Origin: Mycobacterium sp. SMC-4
Lineage (GTDB): Bacteria; Actinomycetota; Actinomycetes; Mycobacteriales; Mycobacteriaceae
DNA length: 64,000 bases
Direction of reading: 5' to 3'
NCBI RefSeq assembly: GCF_025263265.1
Contig: NZ_CP079869.1
Span: 744,001 to 808,000, forward strand
Position 1 is the first letter of the stretch. Each line of letters starts with the position of its first letter. This document shows positions 18,276 to 28,115 of this stretch, in pieces. Made by a program: the position numbers and the translations under genes. A model generated the notes under the pieces. That model was not told where the DNA came from. It did no database searches and saw nothing but the letters and a program-made list of their open reading frames with translations.

Positions 18276-20555
18276 ATGGCTGAGATCGAGGTCGGAACGT
18301 TCGCTCGTGAAGCTGCAGTCGCGGTGGAGGCGGTCGGTCGACGGCTGATCGAGGCGGGCCTGGGCGGTGATGGCTCGCTGCTGACGCCCGGTGAAGCCGT
18401 TTGGACTCTTCCGCATCTGGATGAGCTCCAGAGGGACTACGTCGACAAGCCCGACATGGGAGGCGGCGGCTTCTTTGAGAAGCTGCAAGGTCAATTGGCT
18501 GGCGCGTCACCCGCTGTGGTTCAGCTGTACGCAGAGTTGCTGATCCTCAACGTGCTTCCGATCATTAACGTCGGCGGTCCGCTCAAAGTCAAGCAGGTGC
18601 AAAGCGTCCTAGACATGAGCAGCCAGCCGGTCACACTGCCCGCTGACGTCGCGGAAGCACTGCTCGGCGGGGGCGTGTTCCACGGGGGCCAGGCCTTCAC
18701 CAGCTACCGGTGGGCGCAGATCGCTTACCTGATTCAGTTTGCGCGTCAATTCAAGTCCCTTCCCGAACAGCGGCGGATCGACGCGCTGGCCGACCCGCTG
18801 ATCTTTCGCGAAGAGGTCACTGCGGTGCCGACAGGGCAGGGAGCGCAACGACAATCACTGCTGTACTTGGCTTTCCCACACTTCTTCCTGCCCGTCGTCA
18901 AGACCGAACACCGCACTGCGCTGCGCGACGCGTTCGTCGGTGACTACCTGGCCGACCCGTCCGGTGACGTCGATATCGACCTGGCACGCATCTATGCCGC
19001 CATCACTGAGGCCGAGGGCGGGCACGTCGACCTCTACGCCAAACCGTGGATTGACCTGTGGCAGAAGCCATCGTCACCAGCTCCCGAGCCGACGGATCAG
19101 GTGCAGCACGCATGGAAAGTTCACGGATCCAACGTCAAAGGCCAGGACATGGTGCCGACCTGGCGGGCGAAGCAGTCGGTGTCACTGGCAGCGAGCCTGC
19201 TGCGCCCAACCGATCCCGACGTGACCCGGGAAGAGCTAAAAGCATTCGTCGACGAGGACTATCGGTCCTCGGGTTACGCCGCTCGACAAGAGAAGTTCGA
19301 CGAGTTCTACACCTTCCTCAAGCGTATGCACCCCGATGACCTGGTTGTGACGATCAGCCAAGGGGTGGTTCACTTCGGCACCGTCACCGGACCGGCCGAG
19401 TTCATCCCGAGCAGCGACGGTCGATCGAACCTGCGCCGGTCGGTCAAGTGGTTCGAGCACCCGTGCCCGTGGTCTGACATCCCCAGCGACATCGCGGCGC
19501 GGCTCAGCGCACAGGGCGAAGTGCTCGACCTGAGCCAGCATCTGAAAGAACTGCTGGCACTGGCCGAACGCCGACCACCCCGGCCCGGCCCGGCGGTGGT
19601 ACACCTCCCCAACGCCACCCAAGAATTGGCCGACCACATCCATGTCGGGCTTGACTGGCTGCAGGACTGCGTCGAACTCCTGCGCGACCGCCGCCAGCTC
19701 ATCTTCTACGGCCCACCAGGAACCGGAAAGACCTACATCGCACAGCAACTCGCCTGGCACGTCACCGACAAGGGCAATGTCAAACTGGTGCAGTTCCACC
19801 CCGCGTACTCCTACGAGGACTTCTTCGAGGGTTTCCGCCCTCAGAGCGGCGCGGCAGAGGGGCAGATCGGGTTCACGTTGAAGGCCGGGCCGCTGCGCTC
19901 TCTGGTCGACAAGGCCGCCGAGAATCCCGAAGCCGCATACGTCCTGATCATCGATGAGATCAACCGCGGCAACCTGCCGAAAATCTTCGGTGAGTTGTAC
20001 TTCCTTCTGGAGTACCGCGACCAGGCAATCGACCTGATGTACTCCTCCGACAGTGCCGAGCCGTTCTCGCTGCCCAAGAACATCTTCGTGATCGGCACCA
20101 TGAACACCGCGGACCGTTCCATCGCGCTGGTCGACACCGCACTGCGCCGACGCTTTGCCTTCCTTCCGCTGCATCCCTCGGAGCAGCCCACCCGCGGCAT
20201 CCTGCGCAGCTGGCTGGCCGCCAAGGGGTACGACAACACGCTCGCCGACCTCCACGACGAACTCAACGCCCGGATTAGTGACACCGACTTCAAGATCGGA
20301 CCGTCGTACTTCATGCGCGAGAGGATCGCGACCGACACGACCGGCAAGGCCATCGAACTCATGTGGCGCACCGACATTCTGCCGCTGCTCGAAGAACATC
20401 ACTTCGGTGATCGCAACATCGACGTTCCCGGCCGGTACGGACTGCCGGCGTTGCGGACGAGCCTGGCCGCCAGGTCCGCCGTCGCGGTTGAAGACGAAGA
20501 CATACCCGTCCCCGAACCCAGTGACGACGATGCCGCCACCGCTGGTCCTTACTGA
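18276..20555 (+). CDS. mcrB: McrB-like AAA+ motor subunit
   Basis: The 759-aa protein has a C-terminal AAA+ module: Walker A YGPPGTGKT near residue 479, QFHPAYSYEDFFEGF, Walker B LIIDEINRGNLPKIFGEL, sensor GTMNTADRSIALVDTALRRRF. These are hallmark McrB sequences; the family uses GTP to drive translocation and activate McrC. The N-terminal 450 residues are not the E. coli McrB DUF3578 type as far as I can see and may hold another DNA-recognition domain. The ATG at 18276 is chosen because GGAGGGGAGG lies six bases upstream. It follows the methyltransferase by 20 bases and overlaps mcrC. Confidence 0.88.
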   Translation: MAEIEVGTFAREAAVAVEAVGRRLIEAGLGGDGSLLTPGEAVWTLPHLDELQRDYVDKPDMGGGGFFEKLQGQLAGASPAVVQLYAELLILNVLPIINVGGPLKVKQVQSVLDMSSQPVTLPADVAEALLGGGVFHGGQAFTSYRWAQIAYLIQFARQFKSLPEQRRIDALADPLIFREEVTAVPTGQGAQRQSLLYLAFPHFFLPVVKTEHRTALRDAFVGDYLADPSGDVDIDLARIYAAITEAEGGHVDLYAKPWIDLWQKPSSPAPEPTDQVQHAWKVHGSNVKGQDMVPTWRAKQSVSLAASLLRPTDPDVTREELKAFVDEDYRSSGYAARQEKFDEFYTFLKRMHPDDLVVTISQGVVHFGTVTGPAEFIPSSDGRSNLRRSVKWFEHPCPWSDIPSDIAARLSAQGEVLDLSQHLKELLALAERRPPRPGPAVVHLPNATQELADHIHVGLDWLQDCVELLRDRRQLIFYGPPGTGKTYIAQQLAWHVTDKGNVKLVQFHPAYSYEDFFEGFRPQSGAAEGQIGFTLKAGPLRSLVDKAAENPEAAYVLIIDEINRGNLPKIFGELYFLLEYRDQAIDLMYSSDSAEPFSLPKNIFVIGTMNTADRSIALVDTALRRRFAFLPLHPSEQPTRGILRSWLAAKGYDNTLADLHDELNARISDTDFKIGPSYFMRERIATDTTGKAIELMWRTDILPLLEEHHFGDRNIDVPGRYGLPALRTSLAARSAVAVEDEDIPVPEPSDDDAATAGPY

Positions 20556-21732
20556 GGGCGGCCCCGCCCAGGCCGTCGCCCTCACCGGCGCGGAGTGCCG
20601 CGCGCTGAACGATCTCGGCATCGCCACGGTAACCCCGACGTTCGACGAGGGCGTCTTCGATGTCGTCGCGGCACGCAAGGTGGGGGCCGTCGCCGTCGGC
20701 GAGCGCCAAGTAATCGTGCGCCCGAAGATCACCGACCTAAATCGGCTGCTCTTCCTGCTGGGCTACGCCCGTAACCCGCAGATTTGGCGCGACGACACGG
20801 TCCGGGTAGACCCTGCCAATGAACTGCTGCCAGCGCTCGCAGAAGCGTTCGCCCGGATCGCCAGCCGTGCCGTCGAACAGGGGTTGTTGCAGGGGTACCG
20901 GAACATCACCGATGCGCTGCCGGTGCTGCGCGGGCGAGTCCTGGCCGGGGAGCAGATGAGCCGGCACTACGGACTGCCGGTCCCGATCGCGGTCCAGTAC
21001 GACGACTTCACCTTCGATATCGCCGAGAACCAGCTGCTGGCGATAGCGACGCTGCGGCTGTTGACCGTTCCCCGCATCGGCGCCCCCGCTCGCGGGTTCC
21101 TGCAACGGCTGCGCCGCACGCTGGCGGAGGTCTCGGTGCCGCCGCGGGGTGCGCCGACGCCGCGGTGGCAACCGAATCGTCTCAACGCCCGGTATCACGC
21201 CGCCCTGCGGCTGGCCGAGATCGTTCTGGCGGCCGAGTCCTTCGAGCACCGTCTCGGTGACGTGACGGTCACCGGATACATGTTCGACATGTGGAAGATC
21301 TTCGAAGACTTCGTCACCGTCGCGCTGTCGGAGTCCCTGAATCGCACCGGCTGGCAATGCCAATTGCAGGCACCGTTGCATTTGGACGAGCAACGCCGCA
21401 TCGGCATGCAGCCCGACCTGCTGTGCCGCCACAGCGACGGGCAGGCCGCGGTTGTCGATGCCAAGTACAAAGCGGAGCGTCCCGAGGGCTTCCCGAATGC
21501 CGACCTCTACCAGATGCTGGCTTATTGCACCGTGCTCGGTCTGCGCGAAGGGCATCTAATCTACGCCAAGGGGAACGAGGAAGGCAAAGTTCACACCGTG
21601 CAGCGATCGGGTGTCACGGTCTTTTGTCGGGCGCTCGATCTAGGGTTAGACCCGGCCGGGCTGCTCTGGCAGGTGGATCAGTTGGCCGTTCGGGTAGCGA
21701 AACCCGGCGCACCCGCACTTGGGGAGGGGTAG
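20530..21732 (+). CDS. mcrC: McrC-like PD-(D/E)xK nuclease subunit
   Basis: About 400 aa. The N-terminal part (VRPKITDLNRLLFLLGYA) is typical of McrC, and the C-terminal nuclease centre is visible as QPDLL near residue 294 with VVDAKYKA near 308, matching the P-D-xn-D-x-K motif. In the McrBC complex McrC bridges and stimulates two McrB rings and cuts DNA. The start at 20530 overlaps the mcrB end by 26 bases; a GTG at 20521 is an in-frame alternative. Expected substrate is modified or specifically marked DNA, but pairing with a methyltransferase raises the option of cutting unmethylated DNA. Confidence 0.86.
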   Translation: MPPPLVLTEGGPAQAVALTGAECRALNDLGIATVTPTFDEGVFDVVAARKVGAVAVGERQVIVRPKITDLNRLLFLLGYARNPQIWRDDTVRVDPANELLPALAEAFARIASRAVEQGLLQGYRNITDALPVLRGRVLAGEQMSRHYGLPVPIAVQYDDFTFDIAENQLLAIATLRLLTVPRIGAPARGFLQRLRRTLAEVSVPPRGAPTPRWQPNRLNARYHAALRLAEIVLAAESFEHRLGDVTVTGYMFDMWKIFEDFVTVALSESLNRTGWQCQLQAPLHLDEQRRIGMQPDLLCRHSDGQAAVVDAKYKAERPEGFPNADLYQMLAYCTVLGLREGHLIYAKGNEEGKVHTVQRSGVTVFCRALDLGLDPAGLLWQVDQLAVRVAKPGAPALGEG

Positions 21733-21736
21733 AGGA

Positions 21737-22447
21737 GTGGCAGAGGGAACAGCATTCCGGCTCGACGCCGTGGACATCGCCGTCGAGTCGGGCTGGGATT
21801 TCGAACACACCGGTCGTATCGACGAGTTCAGCAAGGATGGCGTCACCATCACGGTTCAGTACTCGGCGGATGACGACATCACCGGCCTTACCCGGTCAGG
21901 CAAGCGGCCCGAGGAGGAGGTGTTCGGGGCTGATTCGGCGGGAAAGCATGAGCGGCTTCGGATTTGGTTGACGGGACGGGCGACTAGCGTCGCCAAGCCG
22001 GCAGCGCAGAACGACAAGATTTCCATCGAGTATGGACAGGAGCCTGGGGGCTGGACGCTTGACGAGTTCATTGAGGCTGTAGAAGATCCGAGCGACCGTG
22101 CCTTCCTGTCGAGACTTCTCGCGTTGGTGGACGCCAACAGCCGGCTTCCTCGGCTGGGGACGTGGAAACCTCTTGTTTTCGGAAGGCGCCCTCGTGGAGG
22201 AATGTTCGTCTATCCGTTCGGTCGTAGACATCCTCCGTTCAACCTCTCCGTGAAGAACGGCCAACTGAAGATCGCAGGTTGCTGGACCCGATTTTCGGAG
22301 GTGAAAGGACATCCAGGTTTCGCAGCCCTAGCGACAATGCTCGACCTCGATGAGAGCGGTCCCGCAACGGCTGTTCCCGTCGCCGGTCTCGATGCCGACG
22401 AAGTTTGGCGGGTCGGTGAAACGGTCTCGCAAGCCATCAACTCATGA
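21737..22447 (+). CDS. Unknown protein in the McrBC operon (236 aa)
   Basis: I do not recognise this protein. It starts at a GTG 4 bases after mcrC with a strong GGGGAGGGG purine run just upstream, so it is very likely in the same operon. Visible features are an acidic N-terminal half (VDIAVESGWDFEHTGRIDEF, YSADDDITGLTRSG) and a basic, aromatic block in the middle (KPLVFGRRPRGGMFVYPFGRRH). No catalytic or membrane motif is evident. It could be an adaptor or recognition subunit of the McrBC-like machine. Confidence 0.7.
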   Translation: MAEGTAFRLDAVDIAVESGWDFEHTGRIDEFSKDGVTITVQYSADDDITGLTRSGKRPEEEVFGADSAGKHERLRIWLTGRATSVAKPAAQNDKISIEYGQEPGGWTLDEFIEAVEDPSDRAFLSRLLALVDANSRLPRLGTWKPLVFGRRPRGGMFVYPFGRRHPPFNLSVKNGQLKIAGCWTRFSEVKGHPGFAALATMLDLDESGPATAVPVAGLDADEVWRVGETVSQAINS

Positions 22448-22527
22448 GCCAGAACGGAACGAAACGCCGTATGCGCGCCGAGAAGCATTACTGTGATCGT
22501 CAGCGGCGACGTCTCTAGGCTGAATCA

Positions 22528-25335
22528 GTGTCGGAACTGAATCCTGGGATCTACGAGGCACTCGTCACGGAGACGCTGCGCGCCCGGCTCGTATCGCTCG
22601 ACAGTTTATTCCGCCCGGCGCGACCCTTACACAAGGCCGAAGCTGCTGATCGAATCGCCCTGCATCTCAGCCGCCAGATTGAGCAGTCCCTCGCAGCAGT
22701 AAGCGAGGATTCGCGAGTCCGGGTCGGCATTGAAGTGGCACAAGCCCTGATCGCACGGCTTGCCGAGTTTGTCAACGTCGACACATCCGACACACCCACC
22801 GAACCGGGCGAGGTACTGCACGCGATCCTTGAGCCGCGGCCCGATGGGACGCCGCGCCCGATCACAGAACCTCTGATCCCGCTCCTCGACACCACCCTCC
22901 TCACCAATGCCCCGGGCGAGCCGGGCCTGCTAAACCAACTCGATGCCGAAATCGATTCCGCCGACGCGATCGACGTCGTCATGGCTTTCATTCGCCGGAG
23001 CGGAATCAACCCGCTTCTCGGGTCACTGCGCCGGCACTGCGAACGCGGCAGACCGCTGCGCGTCCTCACCACCACGTACACCGGATCAACCGAACGCGCC
23101 GCGCTCGACCAACTCAGCGGTCTCGGCGCCGACGTCCAAATCTCCTACGACCTCAGTACCACTCGCTTGCACGCTAAGTCCTGGATCTTCCACCGCCGCT
23201 CGGGCTTCTCCACCGCGTACGTCGGCTCATCAAACCTCACTCTCTCGGCGCAGGTTACCGGACTGGAGTGGAACATCCGCGCCTCCTCAGCTCGAAACCC
23301 CGACATCCTCGCCAAGTTTGAGGCGGTGTTCGAAAGCTACTGGCAAGGAAGCGACTTCGTCCCCTACGACCCGAACGAGTTCGACGCGGAGCTACAACGG
23401 GCCGGCCGGATCGACACCGGACCCACCGTCATCCTTAGCCCCGTGGAACTTCGTCTCGAGCCATTCCAGGAACGCCTGCTCGAGCAGATCGAGCTGTCCC
23501 GCGACCGCGGCCACCACCGCAATCTGCTTGTCGCCGCCACCGGCACCGGCAAGACCGTTATGGCTGCCGTTGACTATGCCCGGCTGCGTGCAGAACTGCC
23601 ACGCTCCCGGTTGCTGTTTGTGGCCCATCGCAACGAGATCCTCGATCAAAGCCTTGCGACCTTCCGCTATGCGCTACGCGATGCATCGTTTGGCGAGAAG
23701 TGGATCGGAGGTTCACGCCCGCATCATTTCGAGCATGTCTTTGCTTCGGTGCAGAGTCTCAACGCCGCGAATCTCGGTGACCTTCCGCCGGATCATTTCG
23801 ATGTCGTCATCGTCGACGAGTTCCACCACGCAGCGGCGTCCTCCTACCGCAAACTCCTCGACCACCTGAAGCCCGTGGAGCTGCTCGGCCTCACCGCCAC
23901 ACCGGAACGTAGTGACGATCTTTCAATACTGCACTGGTTCGATGACCGCATCGCTGCGGAACTGCGGTTATGGGATGCCATTGACCAACAGCGCCTTTCG
24001 CCATTCATGTACTTCGGTATCCATGATGGGCTTGATCTCACCCAAATTCCGTGGCGCCGAGGCCACGGTTATGACCTCGAAGCCCTGAGCGGCCTCTATA
24101 CGAGCACCGACGCCTGGGCCCGCACCGTCCTCCAAGAGGTGCTTCGCCTATCCGACGATCACAGCACCATGCGCGGCTTGGGATTCTGCGTCAGCATCGA
24201 CCACGCGAAGTTCATGGCGAAACACTTCAACAAGGCCGGCGTGCCCGCTGTTGCGGTATGGGGTGACAGCCCGCCGGCTGACCGGAGGGCGGCACTACAG
24301 GACCTCGCCGCCGGCAAGATCCGTGTCGTCTTCTCAGTTGACCTCTTCAACGAGGGTGTCGATGTGCCCACTGTGGACACCGTGCTGATGCTGCGCCCAA
24401 CCGAAAGCCCCACCCTGTTTCTTCAACAACTCGGCAGAGGTTTGCGGCGCGCGAAGGGCAAGACATTCTGCACCGTCCTGGACTTCGTTGGCACACATCG
24501 CCGCGAGTTCCGCTTTGACCGGCGCTACCGCGCGCTCATTGGCGGAACCCGCCGCGATATTGAACGCGCTGTGCGGCAGGGCTTCCCGTTCCTGCCGGCG
24601 GGGTGCTATATGCACCTCGACGCCAAGGCATCTGAGATAGTGCTACGCAGTCTGCGTGAGGCGATTCCCACGCGGTGGCCAGCCCGCGTCGAAGAACTGC
24701 GAATCATCCACGCAAAGTATCCCGATGTCACACTGTCGAAGTACCTCGCTGAGTCCGGACTCGACCTGCCGGATGTCTATGACGGCTCGCGTGGTTGGTC
24801 GGACTTGTGCGCGGCGGCTGGGGTGCCGACCCAAGAGGCGGGGGTGCACGAGAAACCGTTGCGCAGGGCGCTCGGACGCCTATTGCATATCGACGATGAT
24901 GAACGCATCGCCACATATCGACGGCTCCTCGAATCACCCACCCCGGTCGACGTTTCCGGATTGTCCGAGCGGGAGCGACGCCTCGTGAGGATGCTGGTCG
25001 CCAGCACCGTTGACCAGGTGCTGACGAAGGAAGCTTCGTTGCAGGACGGTGTCGATCTGTTGTGGGCGCACCCGCAGGTGCGCGCCGAGCTAGTCGAGCT
25101 GCTGCTCGAACTCGACGACCGGGTGGACCACCGCCATGGCGCACTCGACCGTCACCCCGGCGTGCCACTTCAAGTGCATGCCCGCTACACGCGTATCGAG
25201 ATCCTGGCTGCATTCGGCATCGGGAAGGGGGCCACGGTGCCGTCGTGGCGGGAGGGCGTCTATGAGGCGAAGACCGCTAACGCCGAGCTGTTCGCCTTTA
25301 CTCTCGATAAGAGTAGTGGCGCCTTCTCGCCGACC
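22528..25335 (+). CDS. PLD-DEAD helicase (DUF3427 type), C-terminus cut off by IS3
   Basis: 936 residues remain. The order is: N-terminal unknown region; PLD-like nuclease domain with RLHAKSWIFHR and YVGSSNLT (about 213-236); superfamily 2 helicase with AATGTGKT near 336, VIVDEFHHA near 429, GLTATPER, and QQLGRGLRR; then the beginning of a DUF3427 domain (EILAAFGIGKGATVPSWREGVY...FTLDKSSGAFSPT). The family normally continues for well over 100 residues past this point. The stop codon TGA is made of the first three bases of the IS3 inverted repeat. It follows the operon above by 80 bases. Function is likely lost or altered. Confidence 0.85.
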
Positions 25336-25362
25336 TGAACCGTCCCGGGTTTGATGCCGGCT

Positions 25363-26283
25363 TCATGTTTGAGACATCGCCGGCTGGGATGCCCGGAGTT
25401 GAGCGTAGTAGGCGGTCTCGTATTCGGCGGGTGGGACGTAGTCCAAGACGCTGTGCAGGCGGCGGTTGTTGTACCAGTCGACCCATTCCATCGTCGGGTA
25501 CTCGACGTCGTCGAGGTTTCGCAAAGGCCCGGGCCGAAACGGGCTACCCGCCCCGATCGCTTCGGTCTTGAACAACCCGATGGTGGTCTCGGCCAATGCA
25601 TTGTCGTAGGCATCCCCGACACTGCCGATGGAGGCTGCAATCCCTTCCAGGACAAGGGTTTCGGCGAACGCGATCGAGGTGTACTGGGATCCGGCGTCGC
25701 TGTGATGGATCAATCCTTGACCGACGGTGTGGCCGTGATGGTCACGGCGCCACAGTGCCATCTTCAGCGCGGTGGTGACCATCGCGGTGTCTTTGGTCTT
25801 GGATACCTGCCAGCCGACGATGGCCCGCGAGAAACAGTCGATCACCAATGCCACGTAGACGAACCCCGACCAGGTCGGCACGTAGGTGAAGTCGGTGACC
25901 CACTTGCGGTTGGGGGCGGTGGCGGTGAAGTCGCGGTCGAGCAGGTCCGTCGCCCGGGCCGCTCCCTTGTCCGGGATCGTGGTGCGATGCCGCCGGCCTC
26001 GCGTGATTCCGGACAGTCCCTCGTCGCGCATCAGCCGGTCCACCGTGCAGGCGGCCACCTGATGGCCTTCTCGTCGCAGGTGAGCGGTCATCTTGCGCCG
26101 CCCGTACATGCCCTCGGGGCTGCCGACGGTGCTCAGCAGTGCGTCGGTCAGGTGTGCATCGGTGATGGTGCGCGCCGAGGGCTGAGCGGTCTTCCAGTTG
26201 CGGTAGGTCCGTGGGGCGACCTGCAGACCCTGCTCACGCAGGATCGTGCAGATCGACTCGACCCGGTAGCCGGCCGTCCGCAT
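25363..26283 (-). CDS. IS3-family transposase OrfB (integrase core)
   Basis: The 306-aa reading frame has the rve integrase core: WVTDFTYVPTWSGFVYVALVIDCFSR (first Asp), HHSDAGSQYTS (second Asp) and NALAETTIGLFKTE (Glu), preceded by MYGRRKMTAHLRREG. It lies in the -1 frame relative to OrfA, the arrangement in which a programmed -1 slip makes the OrfAB fusion; a TTTTC run near the end of orfA is a candidate slip site. The stated start is only that of the open frame. Confidence 0.92.
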   Translation of the reverse strand: MRTAGYRVESICTILREQGLQVAPRTYRNWKTAQPSARTITDAHLTDALLSTVGSPEGMYGRRKMTAHLRREGHQVAACTVDRLMRDEGLSGITRGRRHRTTIPDKGAARATDLLDRDFTATAPNRKWVTDFTYVPTWSGFVYVALVIDCFSRAIVGWQVSKTKDTAMVTTALKMALWRRDHHGHTVGQGLIHHSDAGSQYTSIAFAETLVLEGIAASIGSVGDAYDNALAETTIGLFKTEAIGAGSPFRPGPLRNLDDVEYPTMEWVDWYNNRRLHSVLDYVPPAEYETAYYAQLRASQPAMSQT

Positions 26284-26303
26284 CTGGTCGATGAATCCGC
26301 AGA

Positions 26304-26615
26304 TCAGCGGTTGCGCGGGTCGAGCTCCCGCGCGAAGAAAATGGAGGCAGCTTTCAGAATCTCGTTGGCCTCTTTGAGATCCCGGTTCTCCCGCTCGAGC
26401 TCGCGGATGCGCTGCTGCTCGGCAGTTGTGACACCGGGCCGCTGCTCAGCATCGACCTGGGCCTGCAACACCCACCGGCGAAGCGATTCCTTGCCGACGC
26501 CGACCTTCGGGCCGATCGCCGCGCACGCGGCATACACGGACCGGTATTCACCGAGGTGATCGAGCACCATCCTCACCGCACGCTCACGCTGCTCGACCGG
26601 GTAATGCTTGGCCAT
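26304..26615 (-). CDS. IS3-family transposase OrfA
   Basis: About 103 aa: an HTH_Tnp_1 domain (AKHYPVEQRERAVRMVLDH, GVGKESLRRWV) followed by a leucine-zipper-like coiled coil (AEQQRIRELERENRDLKEAN) and the IS3-typical ILKAASIFFARELD end. The ATG at 26615 has AAGG upstream at good distance. Confidence 0.9.
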   Translation of the reverse strand: MAKHYPVEQRERAVRMVLDHLGEYRSVYAACAAIGPKVGVGKESLRRWVLQAQVDAEQRPGVTTAEQQRIRELERENRDLKEANEILKAASIFFARELDPRNR

Positions 26616-26666
26616 ACTCGCCATCCTTCTCACAGAAGGAAGCGGCATCAAACCCGGGACGATTCA

Positions 26667-26799
26667 GCACAACAAGAAGCCGACCGCGGTCTTGAACTAG
26701 AGTCCTGATGGCTTCCAGTTGCCCATCACGAAAGTGTGCAGCCGGGCCCAGCCCGCGGCGCAGCACCGCGACTGCTTCGTCGTCAATCGATGAATCCAC
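26667..26799 (-). pseudogene. RecQ-like helicase, 5' fragment cut by IS3
   Basis: From a GTG at 26799, preceded by AGGGGG eight bases upstream, the frame encodes an acidic start and then AVAVLRRGLGPAAHFRDGQLEAIRTLV and RLLVVL, the sequence that leads into Walker A of RecQ-type helicases (FRxGQ is the zero/Q motif). The next codons belong to the IS3 end, so only about 44 residues survive. It lies downstream of the HNH gene on the same strand with a 177-bp gap, and was probably its operon partner. Confidence 0.72.
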
Positions 26800-26976
26800 G
26801 AAATGATCCCCCTGCGAGAAGTCAATCAGTATCAGTGTAGGTAGGGATCGAGGCGCCCCGCCTCTCTGTGTCGTCGCTGGATACCCGCCATCGCGGAAGG
26901 CGAGCAACGTTGCGTACATTTCAGGGTCTACCAGTTCCGCGATTTGCCGGCCAACTTTCCGAGCACGTCCCTGCGA

Positions 26977-28044
26977 CTACACCCATCCCGGCGGAAAGCT
27001 GATGTCCAGCCGCTCCCGTTGCCGGTACCCCAACCACGTCGGCACACCAGCAGGCTGGCCTCTATAGATCCCACGCGCCGCCGCCACGACGCGCTCATGC
27101 TGGGTCGGCCATTGCAGCGCAGACGCGATCTCCTCCAACAGCATTCGGTCACGCTGCAGCACGCGGTCAACTAGACCGACCGCTGGGAGCGCACCGCCCT
27201 TGTCACCGTTACATCGAGCGCAGGCCAGCACCAGATTCGACAGTCCGTCGATGCCCACCAGCGACCAGGGCAGGACGTGGTCGACGGGGTTGTTGGCCGG
27301 CAGGCGGGCACTGCAGTAGAAGCAGCGTGGTCCGAATGCCTCCTTGAGCGGCTCGCGCACTGAAGACAGAGCTGTCCGCTCGCGGCCGAACAGATGTCCG
27401 GCGACGTCGGGGACCTCCGCATCGAGGAACTTGTTCATTCGGCGGACGTCCTCGACCCACATGATCTCGAGGGCCGGCTTCAACAGGCCGGCCAAACGCG
27501 CGAGCCCGGCGGCGACTCCCGGTCTGAGTTCAATCGCGTCCCCGTGCGCGAGCAGTGCCGAACGTGACACATGGTCGTGGAGGAACGAGTCGTCGTAGAG
27601 GAACGGGTCGCTACCCGTCGCGCCGGGCAGCCTCTGCAGCCGATGCAGCGGCTGCTGAGCCAGGCACAAGACGATCGCGTCGATCGCCGTCTGGTAGTCG
27701 GCCGGCACGCGCATACGCGCGATCTCCACCGACCCGGCTCGGTCCGCTGCGGCGCGCAACCGGCTGGTGGCAAGGAGTATCCGTGCGCGCGGTTGCGTCG
27801 ACTGGCGAAGCTCGTGCCCGTCGAACGGCCGCACCTGGCGCCAGTAGGTCTCCAACACGCGATGCGCCAGCTCCGGCAGCGGTACGTGAAGAGTGTCGGC
27901 GGGGCTCTCGGGCAGGTTCTCGATGCAGTGCTCGATCAGGGCCATCAGTGTGGCCAGCTTGTACGTTGCCGTCCGCAGGCCCGTCTCCAGGATCGCGACC
28001 ACCCGCTGGCCGAGCAGCAGCGGGTCCACCGTCTCAGAGGTCAC
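26977..28044 (-). CDS. HNH endonuclease
   Basis: The 355-aa protein has an all-helical N-terminal two thirds of no recognised family and a C-terminal HNH nuclease: CFYCSARLP, PVDHVLPWS, LSNLVLACARCNGDKGG. The two CxxC pairs bind structural zinc and the DH carries catalysis. Starts with GTG at 28044, divergent from the pyrophosphohydrolase gene with only about 70 bases between, so the two transcription units share a control region. The RecQ-like fragment follows it. Probably a defence or restriction nuclease whose helicase partner has been destroyed by IS3. Confidence 0.85.
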   Translation of the reverse strand: MTSETVDPLLLGQRVVAILETGLRTATYKLATLMALIEHCIENLPESPADTLHVPLPELAHRVLETYWRQVRPFDGHELRQSTQPRARILLATSRLRAAADRAGSVEIARMRVPADYQTAIDAIVLCLAQQPLHRLQRLPGATGSDPFLYDDSFLHDHVSRSALLAHGDAIELRPGVAAGLARLAGLLKPALEIMWVEDVRRMNKFLDAEVPDVAGHLFGRERTALSSVREPLKEAFGPRCFYCSARLPANNPVDHVLPWSLVGIDGLSNLVLACARCNGDKGGALPAVGLVDRVLQRDRMLLEEIASALQWPTQHERVVAAARGIYRGQPAGVPTWLGYRQRERLDISFPPGWV

Positions 28045-28115
28045 CGGCCCGACCTCGTTGTCACTTCACCCAGGTACAAACGCACCATCGCATTATGACG
28101 AGCAGGGGGGACAAC

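Larger units (their letters stand above)
25336..26666 (-). mobile_element. IS3-family insertion sequence, 1331 bp, no target duplication
   Basis: Near-perfect 23-bp terminal inverted repeats (25336-25358 and 26644-26666; one mismatch, core CGTCCCGGGTTTGATGCC) bound two overlapping-frame transposase ORFs. The flanking trinucleotides are ACC on the left and GCA on the right, so the expected 3-4 bp duplication is absent. Left and right flanks belong to two unrelated genes, both cut short, which suggests that DNA was lost next to or between IS copies. Confidence 0.9.

Noticed and set aside
19236..20732. 498-codon minus-strand frame opposite mcrB
   Set aside because: No family-like sequence; mcrB has complete AAA+ motifs on the plus strand.
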